Shown piece by piece: positions 33,705 to 41,773 of a stretch of DNA of 64,000 nucleotides. Both the position numbers and the translations under genes were made by a program. Origin of the DNA: Roseovarius autotrophicus (GTDB lineage Bacteria; Pseudomonadota; Alphaproteobacteria; Rhodobacterales; Rhodobacteraceae). Under the pieces are notes generated by a model. That model saw only the letters and a program-made list of their open reading frames with translations. It searched no databases and was not told the DNA's origin. The first letter of the stretch is position 1, and each line of letters begins with the position of its first letter. The DNA lies in the NCBI RefSeq assembly GCF_018069895.1, contig NZ_JAGQDH010000005.1:161259-225258 (forward strand), given 5' to 3'.

Positions 33705-34630
33705 TCGCGGGCCTCAGGGCGCTTGCGCGCCACGGGAGGCTGATGCTTGTGGCAGGGCTGGTGCTGGGGGTGTCGGCGCCGCGGCTGGCCGAGGCACTGA
33801 TCCCGTTCATCTTTCCGATGATCGCGCTTTTGCTGTTTCTGGCCACGCTCCGGGTCGATCCGCGCGCGGCCTTTCCGGGGCGGCGAAGCTTGCCGCGCTA
33901 TCTGTCGATCACGCTTGTGATGCAGGTCGGCCTGCCGGTGGTGGCGATCGGATTTCTCTGGGCGATTGGCGCGTCTGGCACGGTGCTTGGGATCGGCCTT
34001 GTTCTGGTCTTGGCCGCGCCGCCGCTGACGGGCAGCCCCGGCCTGACCATCCTTGCCGGGGGTGATCCGACCCCGGCGCTGCGCCAGCTTGTGCTGGGCA
34101 CGGCGCTCTTGCCGCTGACGGTAATGCCGGTGTTCTGGCTCCTGCCGGTGTTTGGCGCGCCCTTGGTGGTGGTCGAGGCAGCACTGCGGTTGCTTGTGGT
34201 GATCGCGCTGGCAGGTGGCGCGGGGGTTCTGTTGCGCGCGCGTGTGCCGTGGCTGCGCGGGACCGAGGGGCAGGGCGCGGTGGACGGGGTGATCACGATT
34301 GCCATGGCGGCGGTGGTGGTGGGGCTGATGTCGGCAGTGGGGCCAGCTTTTCTTTCCGCCACGCCCGCCTTCTGGATCACGCTGGCGGCGGTCTTTGCGC
34401 TCAATTTCGGGGCGCAGGCGGCGGCACTTTTCCTGACCCGCCGCCGCGCGCCGCGCGATGCTCCGGCGCTTGCCATCATGGCAGGCAACCGCAACCTGGC
34501 GCTGTTTCTCGGCGCGCTGCCGCCCGAGATCGTCGCTGCGCTGCTGCTTTTCATCGGGCTCTACCAGGTGCCGATGTATCTGACTCCGCTCATCATGGCC
34601 CCGGTCATCCGCAGATTTGCGGATTCGTGA
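33701..34630 (+). CDS. SBF-like (bile-acid:sodium symporter family) permease
   Basis: A 309-residue membrane protein with about nine to ten hydrophobic segments, start overlapping the MarR stop. Two motifs fit the SBF/ACR3-like fold: AAPPLTGSPGLTILAGGDP in the first half and AIMAGNRNLALFLGALPPEI in the second, the crossover regions of this fold. The family moves organic anions with sodium. The link to a TRAP system and MarR regulator suggests related cargo, possibly export of a product. Confidence 0.8.
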   Translation: MIAGLRALARHGRLMLVAGLVLGVSAPRLAEALIPFIFPMIALLLFLATLRVDPRAAFPGRRSLPRYLSITLVMQVGLPVVAIGFLWAIGASGTVLGIGLVLVLAAPPLTGSPGLTILAGGDPTPALRQLVLGTALLPLTVMPVFWLLPVFGAPLVVVEAALRLLVVIALAGGAGVLLRARVPWLRGTEGQGAVDGVITIAMAAVVVGLMSAVGPAFLSATPAFWITLAAVFALNFGAQAAALFLTRRRAPRDAPALAIMAGNRNLALFLGALPPEIVAALLLFIGLYQVPMYLTPLIMAPVIRRFADS

Positions 34631-34706
34631 TGGCGGTCATCACAAAGCCTGAATTGACGCCGCCGCGCGACATCTTAATCTGCGCCTCCTGACGCGCGAG
34701 GACCAT

Positions 34707-35939
34707 ATGCCGAAATCCGCCCCCCTGATCACGCCCGTGCTTGTCGCGGGCTGCACCATCCTGTTGATATCCTTCGCGATCCGCGCCTCCTTTGGCGTGT
34801 TCCAGATTCCGATTGCTGAGGAATTCAACTGGCCGCGTGCCGAATTTTCCCTTGCCATCGCGATCCAGAACCTTGCCTGGGGCATCGGCCAGCCGATCTT
34901 CGGCGCCATGGCCGAGAAAGTGGGCGATCGGCGCGCAATCATCCTCGGCGCGATCGTCTATGCCGCTGGCCTTGTGCTGTCGTCTTTCGCCGTCTCACCG
35001 CAGACACATCAGCTCTACGAGGTGCTCGTGGGCTTTGGCATCGCGGGCACGGGGTTTGGCGTGATCCTTGCCGTGGTCGGGCGGGCAAGCTCGGACGAGA
35101 ACCGTTCGATGAGCCTTGCCATCGCCACCGCTGCAGGATCGGCGGGGCAGGTCTTTGGTGCGCCTCTGGCGGAATGGATGCTGGGGTTTCTTAATTGGCA
35201 GAGCGTGTTTCTGGTTTTTGCCGTTACGATCCTCGCCGTTCTCGTGATGCTGCCGCTCATACGCTCGCCCGAACCGGCGAGCCGCGCGGAACTCGAAGAA
35301 TCGATGGGCGCGATCCTCGGCAAGGCGTTCCGCGATCCGTCCTATACGCTGATTTTCCTCGGGTTTTTCAGTTGCGGCTACCAACTCGCCTTCATCACCG
35401 CGCATTTCCCGGCGCTGGTGACCGAGATGTGCGGGCCGATCATGCCCGGCGGTGTGCTGCACAGCATCGGCATCACCACCACTTCGGCGCTGGGCGCGGT
35501 GGCGATCTCGGTCATCGGGCTGGCCAATATCGGCGGCACGTTGATGGCAGGATGGCTGGGAAAGCGATATTCCAAGAAATACCTGCTGGCGGGGATCTAT
35601 ACCGCGCGCACATTCGTTGCCGCCGCCTTCATGCTGACGCCGATCACGCCGGGCACGGTGCTGCTCTTCTCGGTGGCGATGGGGTCGCTCTGGCTCGCCA
35701 CGGTGCCGCTGACCTCGGGGCTTGTCGCGCATCTCTACGGGCTGCGCTACATGGGCACACTTTACGGGATCGTGTTCTTCTCGCACCAGCTTGGCAGTTT
35801 TCTGGGTGTGTGGCTGGGCGGACGGCTTTACGATGCCACGGGCGATTACACGCTGGTGTGGTGGATCGGGGTCGGCGTGGGCGCGTTCTCGGCCATCGTG
35901 CACCTGCCGATCAAGGAGCGGCGTCTGGTGGCAGCCTAG
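34707..35939 (+). CDS. MFS transporter
   Basis: A 410-residue protein with twelve hydrophobic segments. The cytoplasmic loop between helices 2 and 3 reads GAMAEKVGDRRAIILGAIVY (MFS G-x-x-x-D/E-R-x-G type), and helix 5 carries GSAGQVFGAP. It resembles monocarboxylate/oxalate:formate-type carriers. It begins 76 bp after the SBF-like gene and ends at a convergent hairpin repeat facing pheS. Substrate not determined. Confidence 0.87.
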   Translation: MPKSAPLITPVLVAGCTILLISFAIRASFGVFQIPIAEEFNWPRAEFSLAIAIQNLAWGIGQPIFGAMAEKVGDRRAIILGAIVYAAGLVLSSFAVSPQTHQLYEVLVGFGIAGTGFGVILAVVGRASSDENRSMSLAIATAAGSAGQVFGAPLAEWMLGFLNWQSVFLVFAVTILAVLVMLPLIRSPEPASRAELEESMGAILGKAFRDPSYTLIFLGFFSCGYQLAFITAHFPALVTEMCGPIMPGGVLHSIGITTTSALGAVAISVIGLANIGGTLMAGWLGKRYSKKYLLAGIYTARTFVAAAFMLTPITPGTVLLFSVAMGSLWLATVPLTSGLVAHLYGLRYMGTLYGIVFFSHQLGSFLGVWLGGRLYDATGDYTLVWWIGVGVGAFSAIVHLPIKERRLVAA

Positions 35940-35947
35940 GTGGTTCA

Positions 35948-35967
35948 GGGCGGGTTTTCACCCACCC
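35948..35967. terminator. bidirectional hairpin repeat between MFS gene and pheS
   Basis: GGGCGGGT-tttc-ACCCACCC forms an 8-bp stem with one mismatch between two convergent genes; the last base lies in the pheS stop codon. Sequences of the form GGGTGGGTTT...ACCCACCCTAC recur in intergenic regions of many Roseobacter genomes, so this is probably one copy of a dispersed terminator-like repeat. Confidence 0.65.
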
Positions 35968-37040
35968 TACCGCGACAACCCGCCATGCAACGTCGGCTGA
36001 TCGAGCGCGCTAAAGCCGTAATGCCGCAGCCAGCGCAGGTCTGAATCGAAAAACGCCCGCAGATCGGGGATGCCGTATTTCAGCATGGCGATCCGGTCGA
36101 TCCCCATGCCGAAGGCAAAGCCCTGCCATTGCTCGGGGTCGATCCCGCCCGCCCGGAGCACATGGGGATGCACCATGCCCGACCCGAGGATTTCGAGCCA
36201 GTCATCGCCTTCTCCCACCTTGAGCGTGCCGCCCTCCCACGAACAGCGGATATCCACCTCTGCCGACGGTTCGGTGAACGGAAAATGCGAGGCGCGAAAG
36301 CGCAGGTCGACGGCATCGACTTCGAAGAACGCCTTCACGAACTCCTCCAGCACCCACTTCAGGTTGGCCATGGAGATGTCGCGGTCGATCGCCAGCCCCT
36401 CGACCTGATGGAACATCGGCGTGTGGGTCTGGTCATAATCCGCACGATAGACGCGGCCCGGCGCGATCACCCGGATCGGCGCGCCCTGCATCTGCATGGC
36501 CCGGATCTGCACCGGGCTGGTATGGGTGCGCAGAACATGGGGCGGGCGGTCGTCGCCGTCGGCCCGATGGGTATAGAACGTGTCCATCTCGGCGCGCGCC
36601 GGGTGGTGGCCGGGGATGTTAAGCGCGTCGAAATTATACCAGTCAGATTCGATCTGCGGCCCCTCGGCCACGGCAAAGCCCATATCCGCAAAGATCGCCG
36701 TGACCTCCTCGGTCACCTGGCTGACGGGGTGGATCGTGCCCTGACGGCGCGGGCGCGCGGGTAGCGTCACATCCAGCCATTCGCCCCGCAGCCGCTCATC
36801 AAGGGCGGCATCGGCCAGCCCCTGCTTTTTCGCGGCGAGCGCCGAATTGATCTCGTCCTTGAGCGCGTTGAGGCGCGGCCCGGCCTCCTGCCGTTCCTCC
36901 GCGCTCATCCGGCCCAGTTCGCGCATGGCAAGGCTGATCTCGCCCTTCTTGCCAAGTGCCTGCACGCGCAGCGCCTCGAGCGTGGCCTCGTCGCCCGCCC
37001 CGGCAATCGCTTTCAGATAGGTCTCGCGCAGATCGCTCAT
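35967..37040 (-). CDS. pheS: phenylalanine-tRNA ligase alpha subunit
   Basis: A 357-residue class II synthetase subunit. The N-terminal coiled coil ([14 protein letters not shown]) precedes the catalytic domain with motif 1 [34 protein letters not shown], motif 2 [20 protein letters not shown] and motif 3 [21 protein letters not shown] 37040 gives the usual length; the frame to 37133 runs over the gap. The beta subunit gene pheT and the usual upstream rpmI-rplT are not adjacent: a sodium channel gene lies upstream and an MFS gene converges downstream. Confidence 0.97.
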   Translation of the reverse strand: MSDLRETYLKAIAGAGDEATLEALRVQALGKKGEISLAMRELGRMSAEERQEAGPRLNALKDEINSALAAKKQGLADAALDERLRGEWLDVTLPARPRRQGTIHPVSQVTEEVTAIFADMGFAVAEGPQIESDWYNFDALNIPGHHPARAEMDTFYTHRADGDDRPPHVLRTHTSPVQIRAMQMQGAPIRVIAPGRVYRADYDQTHTPMFHQVEGLAIDRDISMANLKWVLEEFVKAFFEVDAVDLRFRASHFPFTEPSAEVDIRCSWEGGTLKVGEGDDWLEILGSGMVHPHVLRAGGIDPEQWQGFAFGMGIDRIAMLKYGIPDLRAFFDSDLRWLRHYGFSALDQPTLHGGLSR

Positions 37041-37098
37041 GTGTCTTACCCCGATACTGTCAAGGCGAGTTAGCGCGCATGGCCACCATGCGCAAGCG

Positions 37099-37896
37099 TC
37101 AGGGGCGGCGATCCGAGCCGGTATTTCCCTCACGGATCAGTGCTTCCAGATGCGCAAGCCGCGCCAGGACCTCGTCGCGATAACTGTCGGTCTTGGCGGT
37201 ATCCTCGGCATGATGGGCGTCCTGCATCGAGTTGACGATGAGGCCCACCAGAAGGTTCACAACCGCGAAGGTGGTGACCATGATGAAGGGGACAAAGAAG
37301 GCCCAGGCAAAAGGAAACACCTCCATCACCGGGCGCACAATGCCCATGGACCACGATTCCAGCGTCATGATCTGGAAAAGTGAATAGGCCGAGCGTCCCA
37401 GATCGCCGAACCAGTCTGGGAAGACCGCGCCGAAGAGCTTGGTCGCCATCACCGCGCCGATATAGAAGATCATCCCCATCAAGAGGAACACAGACCCCAT
37501 TCCCGGCAGCGCGCTGACCAGCCCCTCGACCACGCGGCGCAGCGAGGGTGCGACCGAGACCACGCGCAACAGCCGCAGGATGCGCAACGCGCGCAGCACC
37601 GAGAGGCCCTGCGTTGCGGGTACAAGCGATATGCCGACGATCACGAAATCGAAGATGTTCCAGCCGCGCCTGAAGAACCCCAAGATGCCCCGCGCGTAGA
37701 GCTTGGCCACGATTTCGACGACAAAGACCGACAGGCAGAACTTGTCCAGTGCGACGATTACCCCGCCTGCACGGTCCATGATCGGGGCGGATGTCTCCAT
37801 GCCCAGAATCACCGCGTTGAAAAGGATGATTCCGAGAATTGTGTTCTGGAAAAGCGTCGTGTCGAGAAACGCGCCGACGCGGTTGCGAAATGTCAT
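37099..37896 (-). CDS. bacterial voltage-gated sodium channel (NavBac)
   Basis: A 265-residue six-helix channel subunit. The S4 voltage sensor has arginines every third residue ([13 protein letters not shown], about 101-113). The pore filter is TLESWS (178-183), identical to the sodium-selective filter of NaChBac-type channels. S6 ([20 protein letters not shown]) is followed by a short C-terminal coiled coil ([18 protein letters not shown]). Four subunits should form the channel. Members are frequent in marine bacteria, where they may couple sodium entry to motility and pH control. It lies upstream of pheS on the same strand with a 58-bp gap. Confidence 0.96.
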   Translation of the reverse strand: MTFRNRVGAFLDTTLFQNTILGIILFNAVILGMETSAPIMDRAGGVIVALDKFCLSVFVVEIVAKLYARGILGFFRRGWNIFDFVIVGISLVPATQGLSVLRALRILRLLRVVSVAPSLRRVVEGLVSALPGMGSVFLLMGMIFYIGAVMATKLFGAVFPDWFGDLGRSAYSLFQIMTLESWSMGIVRPVMEVFPFAWAFFVPFIMVTTFAVVNLLVGLIVNSMQDAHHAEDTAKTDSYRDEVLARLAHLEALIREGNTGSDRRP

Positions 37897-37959
37897 GTCC
37901 TGCCCCTGCTGTGACCGCGCCTCATATGGGCGCGGTTCCTTGTGCCTGCAAGCAGGCGC

Positions 37960-38346
37960 TCAGCCCTGCGCGCGCCCCACCATCCGTCCCAGAACGCGCC
38001 CGCCCAGGATGTGCAGATGGAAATGCGGCACCTCCTGCACGCCATGCGCGCCGGTATTGGCTATGGCTCGAAAGCCCTCGCCGCCCTCGCCCGGCTGCAC
38101 ACCGGTGAGGCGGCAGACTTCGCCAACGGCGCGGGTGAAATCGACGATCTCGGCCTCGCTCGCCTCTTGCGCGAAGTGGTCGTAGCAAACGTAAGGCCCT
38201 TTCGGGATCACCAGCACATGCACCGGCGCCTGCGGCTGGATATCCTCGAAAGCCAGCGTGTGCGCGGTTTCCAGAACGGTCTTGTTGGGAATCTCTCCGC
38301 GCAGGATTTTGGCAAAGATGTTCTGGTCGTCATAGCTGTAGGGCAT
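37960..38346 (-). CDS. HIT-family nucleotide hydrolase
   Basis: A 128-residue protein with the histidine triad HFHLHIL (H108, H110, H112) and the upstream motifs IFAKILRGEIP and VHVLVIPKGPY, typical of Hint-type nucleoside phosphoramidases. Length and layout are normal for the family. It follows the glycosyltransferase gene by nine bases on the same strand. Likely cytoplasmic housekeeping role in cleaving aminoacyl- or nucleotidyl-adenylates. Confidence 0.95.
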   Translation of the reverse strand: MPYSYDDQNIFAKILRGEIPNKTVLETAHTLAFEDIQPQAPVHVLVIPKGPYVCYDHFAQEASEAEIVDFTRAVGEVCRLTGVQPGEGGEGFRAIANTGAHGVQEVPHFHLHILGGRVLGRMVGRAQG

Positions 38347-38355
38347 GGTCGCTCC

Positions 38356-39933
38356 TCAATCGGCAAAGAGATGGTCGAGTTGCGCGATTTCCTGCGCCTT
38401 TTCTCGCGGAATATCAAGGAACCGCGCCAGAAGATCGGGGTGTTGGTCACGCCCGTCGCTCTCGCGCAGGATCAGGTGGTTATCGAACTCGGCATCGCGG
38501 ATGCGGTCGCATTCATGGGTGATGTCGCCCCGGATCGTGGGGAGGAGCCGCGCGAGCGTTTCCCGAGGGGTCTGTTCGCCCGCCAGCCCGACGCGCCTGG
38601 CATGGCCGATGAGATAGTCGTCGGTGAAGTTGCACTGAACTTCGAGCAACCTTGTCCGCGCCCGGTCGTTGCAGAAATCCCTGAGCAGGTCCATGTTGCC
38701 GGGGTCCATACAGACGATGAGGCGGTCGGTCCCGTAGTAATCGAACAGCATCCGCATGATCGCCCGCCTGTGGCGGGTGCGCTTGGCCAGCGTCGCCTGA
38801 AGCCCGCCGAGATCAGGCAGCTTGGTCGTTTCCTCGTTGAAGAGGTATTCGATGGCGGGCAGGTTCGTCACCTGCCGGATGCGCGCCAGTAGCCGCTTGG
38901 CCACATGCCATTTCTTGCACACCACGATCATCAGCTCGCGCTCGCGGCCTAGCGTGCTCTCGGCTTCCCAGAAACGGCGGGCAAAGCGGCGCCCCTCGCG
39001 CCCGCGCGCGGCAAGGAACTTGAACAGGCTTCGCCCCTCGTTCGAGATGTTGAACGCTGCATCCTCGTTGTTGTAGAGCGCGCCAAGCCGGCGTTTGAGG
39101 TCCAGCGCCTCGGGGCTGATCTTGCGCGCGAACAGATAATCCTGATTGAGCAGCATGTCGTAGTGATCGTTATAGAACGTCACCGGCATTCCGTAATCGG
39201 TGAACATCAGGAAGGTGAGCGTGCGCGTCTCGATCTCGATCTCGGGGACCAGATGGCGCACCAGCGTCTGAAAGAAGGTCTCGTCGGGGATCCATGTGGT
39301 GCGAAAGAACCGCATCACGTCGCGACGCTTGCGGGTGAAATCCACGATCCATTCGACCGTGCGGCGGCGTAGGCACCACCACTGGCTGCCGATCTGCACC
39401 TGGATGTCACGGGGAATGGAACGGGTCAGGCGAAGACGCTTTTGCAGTTCGAAGGCGGTGTAGAAGCGCCTTCTCTGGGTGCGTTCGTTAAAGAAGTGAC
39501 GGTAGATCAGCCGCTCTACCTTCATGCCGGTCTTGATCCAGTCGCTTTCGAAATAGTCGAAGCTCTCGATGTAATCGACATCGCGATTGTCGAGAAACGC
39601 ATGGGCAAAGCGGGCCGACTTGATCGGTGCGCAATCGCCCGAGAGCATGTAGAAATGCGTGGCGCGCGGAAAGGCGTCGAGCGCCGCCTCGACCGCGTGC
39701 AGGGTGGCCTGCACCAGCGACCATTCCCCCCATCCGCATCTGATTCGCTTGCTTGCGAAAACCACGTTGGGATCGTCAGCCAATCCCTCGCGGATCTGCG
39801 CGAATCCTTCAGAGCTGGCGCTGGCATCGAAATGGATGGCGATGTAATCCCCCGCCGCTGTCAGCATCCGCGCTTGCCGCACGATGGCCTCTGGGTCCTT
39901 GTGGCAGAGCAGGATGAAGGCGATCTTGGCCAT
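38356..39933 (-). CDS. beta-1,6-N-acetylglucosaminyltransferase (Branch family) with DUF5928 tail
   Basis: A 525-residue protein. Residues 1-270 form the core-2/I-branching glycosyltransferase domain: IAFILLCHKDPEAIVRQARM, FYMLSGDCAPIKS, DYIESFDYFESDWIK, then GSQWWCLRRRTVEWIVDF and TTWIPDETFFQTLV. The C-terminal about 220 residues match the DUF5928 extension (FDYYGTDRLIVCMDPGNMDL, then TRLLEVQCNFTDDYLIGHAR), which is confined to alphaproteobacteria as far as I know. It probably adds branching sugars to a surface glycan and is divergent from a sulfotransferase gene, so sulfated surface polysaccharide is a reasonable guess. Confidence 0.9.
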   Translation of the reverse strand: MAKIAFILLCHKDPEAIVRQARMLTAAGDYIAIHFDASASSEGFAQIREGLADDPNVVFASKRIRCGWGEWSLVQATLHAVEAALDAFPRATHFYMLSGDCAPIKSARFAHAFLDNRDVDYIESFDYFESDWIKTGMKVERLIYRHFFNERTQRRRFYTAFELQKRLRLTRSIPRDIQVQIGSQWWCLRRRTVEWIVDFTRKRRDVMRFFRTTWIPDETFFQTLVRHLVPEIEIETRTLTFLMFTDYGMPVTFYNDHYDMLLNQDYLFARKISPEALDLKRRLGALYNNEDAAFNISNEGRSLFKFLAARGREGRRFARRFWEAESTLGRERELMIVVCKKWHVAKRLLARIRQVTNLPAIEYLFNEETTKLPDLGGLQATLAKRTRHRRAIMRMLFDYYGTDRLIVCMDPGNMDLLRDFCNDRARTRLLEVQCNFTDDYLIGHARRVGLAGEQTPRETLARLLPTIRGDITHECDRIRDAEFDNHLILRESDGRDQHPDLLARFLDIPREKAQEIAQLDHLFAD

Positions 39934-40081
39934 GCGGGAAACGGTTTACCTGTTTGCTGGATGATTGTTTACATGCTTAACGGTGAACACCGCCTGAATA
40001 AACACGCTTTCTTTGATTATCTGAACGGTTTAGACAAGGAAAAGCCCGAAAAATGCGGGCATGAGGGATCGGAGGCAGGGC
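39934..40081. promoter_or_regulatory. AT-rich divergent promoter region (glycosyltransferase/sulfotransferase)
   Basis: This 148-bp gap between divergent genes is clearly more AT-rich than its surroundings (for example around 39955-40020), as expected of a promoter region for both. No single convincing -35/-10 pair or operator stands out. Confidence 0.45.
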
Positions 40082-40900
40082 ATGGGCTTTCCCGGAACTT
40101 GGATGACGGAGAGCGAAAGCGTGGTTTACCGCGTAGTGCCCAAATGTGCCTGCTCGACCATCGGGCAGATCATGTATTACTCTGACCATGGCGCATTCTT
40201 CGATGGCGACATCCATGATGCCACGTCGGGGATGCACAAATGGGCCATCGAGCACAGCCAGAAGGTGATCGCGGCCAATGTGCGCGCCCACAGCAGCCAT
40301 GCCTTCACCTGCGTGCGCAACCCCTACACGCGGATTCTGTCGTCCTTCTTCGACAAGATCTGCGGCATCCAGCGCAACGGTAAACGCTATCGCGGCAAGC
40401 TGGTGCCGATGTTGATTCAGAAATACGGCATCGAGGTGGGCGGCGAGGACGGCAAGGACGAGTTCGACCAGATCCGCAGCTTTCGCCGCTTTCTGCTGTT
40501 TGCCCGAGACACGATCCGCTGGAAGCGCCCGATGGAGCCCGACATCCACTGGTCGGCGATGTCGGGTCATGTCTCGACCTTCATCGTCAATGGTGGGCGC
40601 TACGACACGATTTTCTGGACCGAGAGATTCAACGAGGGCATGGGCAAGGTGCTCAACGCCATCGACACCCGCCACAAAGTCGATCTGAAGAAAATTCCGC
40701 GCTTCAACGAATCCGAGGGGCACGGGCCGAAGCGCGCGCATCCCGTCGAGGATTATTTCGACGATCTGTCGATGCATCTGGTCTATGAGATTTACAAGCG
40801 CGATTTCGAGTTGTTCAAGTACGATTTCGAAAACCCTGCCAACAAGATGCCCGTGGGCGAGATCGACCTTGATGAGATTCACGCGAAGCTGGGAGAGTGA
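40082..40900 (+). CDS. sulfotransferase-family protein
   Basis: A 272-residue protein of the sulfotransferase family 2 kind. The PAPS-binding loop is RVVPKCACSTIGQIMYYS (5'-phosphosulfate loop) and the 3'-phosphate motif CVRNPYTRILSSFFDKICG. ATG 40082 has GGAGG six bases upstream; ATG 40061 would add seven residues. No signal or membrane segment is seen, so it acts in the cytoplasm, transferring sulfate from PAPS to a carbohydrate or other acceptor. The divergent branching glycosyltransferase suggests that both modify one cell-surface glycan. Confidence 0.9.
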   Translation: MGFPGTWMTESESVVYRVVPKCACSTIGQIMYYSDHGAFFDGDIHDATSGMHKWAIEHSQKVIAANVRAHSSHAFTCVRNPYTRILSSFFDKICGIQRNGKRYRGKLVPMLIQKYGIEVGGEDGKDEFDQIRSFRRFLLFARDTIRWKRPMEPDIHWSAMSGHVSTFIVNGGRYDTIFWTERFNEGMGKVLNAIDTRHKVDLKKIPRFNESEGHGPKRAHPVEDYFDDLSMHLVYEIYKRDFELFKYDFENPANKMPVGEIDLDEIHAKLGE

Positions 40901-41055
40901 CGCCCAGGGCTTGCATTTCCCGGCGACTCGGCTATACGGCGCGGCAGACATGCGCGTGATGCCCGCTTTACAGGCAAGAGCTGACGCCCCGGTGACGGGG
41001 CAGGGTCGGTATCCGTGCGAAACGCATATACAGATCCGAGAAAGGCTCGACACCC

Positions 41056-41319
41056 ATGGCCAATACGCCCCAGTCCGAAAAGCGCGCCCGCCAGAGCGAA
41101 AAGCGCTATGCCGTGAACAAGGCGCGTCGTTCGCGCATCCGCACCTTCCTGCGCAAGATCGAAGAGGCCATCGCTTCGGGCGACAAGGAGGCCGCTGGCG
41201 CCGCCCTGCGCGCAGCACAGCCTGAACTGATGCGCGGCGTCACCAAGGGCGTGTTCCACAAGAACACCGCTGCCCGCAAGATGTCGCGCCTGGCCGCGCG
41301 GGTGAAGGCGCTCGGCTGA
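41056..41319 (+). CDS. rpsT: 30S ribosomal protein S20
   Basis: An 87-residue, very basic helical protein that begins [20 protein letters not shown], the S20 pattern, with [14 protein letters not shown] and [20 protein letters not shown] following. Its position just upstream of dnaA is conserved in alphaproteobacteria. AGAAAGG precedes the ATG, and a strong terminator follows the stop. Confidence 0.98.
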   Translation: MANTPQSEKRARQSEKRYAVNKARRSRIRTFLRKIEEAIASGDKEAAGAALRAAQPELMRGVTKGVFHKNTAARKMSRLAARVKALG

Positions 41320-41341
41320 TCCGGCATCAACCCCTTGACTC

Positions 41342-41373
41342 AAAAGGCACCGGCGCCGCGCGGTGCCTTTTTT
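41342..41373 (+). terminator. intrinsic terminator after rpsT
   Basis: AAAAGGCACCG pairs with CGGTGCCTTTT (11 bp) around an 8-base GC loop and is followed by T residues. It starts 22 bp after the rpsT stop and should end that transcript. Confidence 0.92.
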
Positions 41374-41773
41374 AATGGCTGTATCGCTGCACAAGCGAGA
41401 GATTCTTTTCTGTCACCGCCCCTGTCAAGCGCATTGATGAGTTGTCGTAACGCGCCCAAGGTTGCTAGTTTCAAGCACGCGATTCACGCTTGGGGGGACA
41501 GGTCGAAACGCATAGGGAACCCGCAACGGTGCCCTTGCGTGACCATGGGCATTACTGCTCTGGCCTTGTCCGAATGTATTTCAGGTGAAATTCTCGTGCG
41601 GTCCAAGGGATGGTCCGCACCGGAGGTTCGCCCTGAAAGGACTGTGAGGGTAACTGGTGCTTGCTGTTGGCAGAATGTCAACGGCATGGACGAGCTGTGC
41701 CCCTATCCGTGAACCGCCCGAATGGGAACTGCGTCCGTGACCCGTGTCGCGGGTGGCATAACAGAGCAGCGGA
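41374..41773 (+). promoter_or_regulatory. dnaA upstream region with a hairpin
   Basis: 400 bp without a credible gene between the rpsT terminator and dnaA. A strong hairpin, GTGCGGTCCA-aggga-TGGTCCGCAC (41596-41620, one mismatch), lies about 155 bp before the dnaA ATG. I searched by eye for DnaA boxes (TTATCCACA and close forms on both strands) and found none, and the stretch is not AT-rich, so the replication origin is probably not here. It likely holds the dnaA promoter and a structured leader. Confidence 0.5.

Noticed and set aside
41374..41773. Replication origin between rpsT and dnaA
   Set aside because: No DnaA-box-like 9-mers and no AT-rich stretch could be found by eye, so I do not call oriC here.
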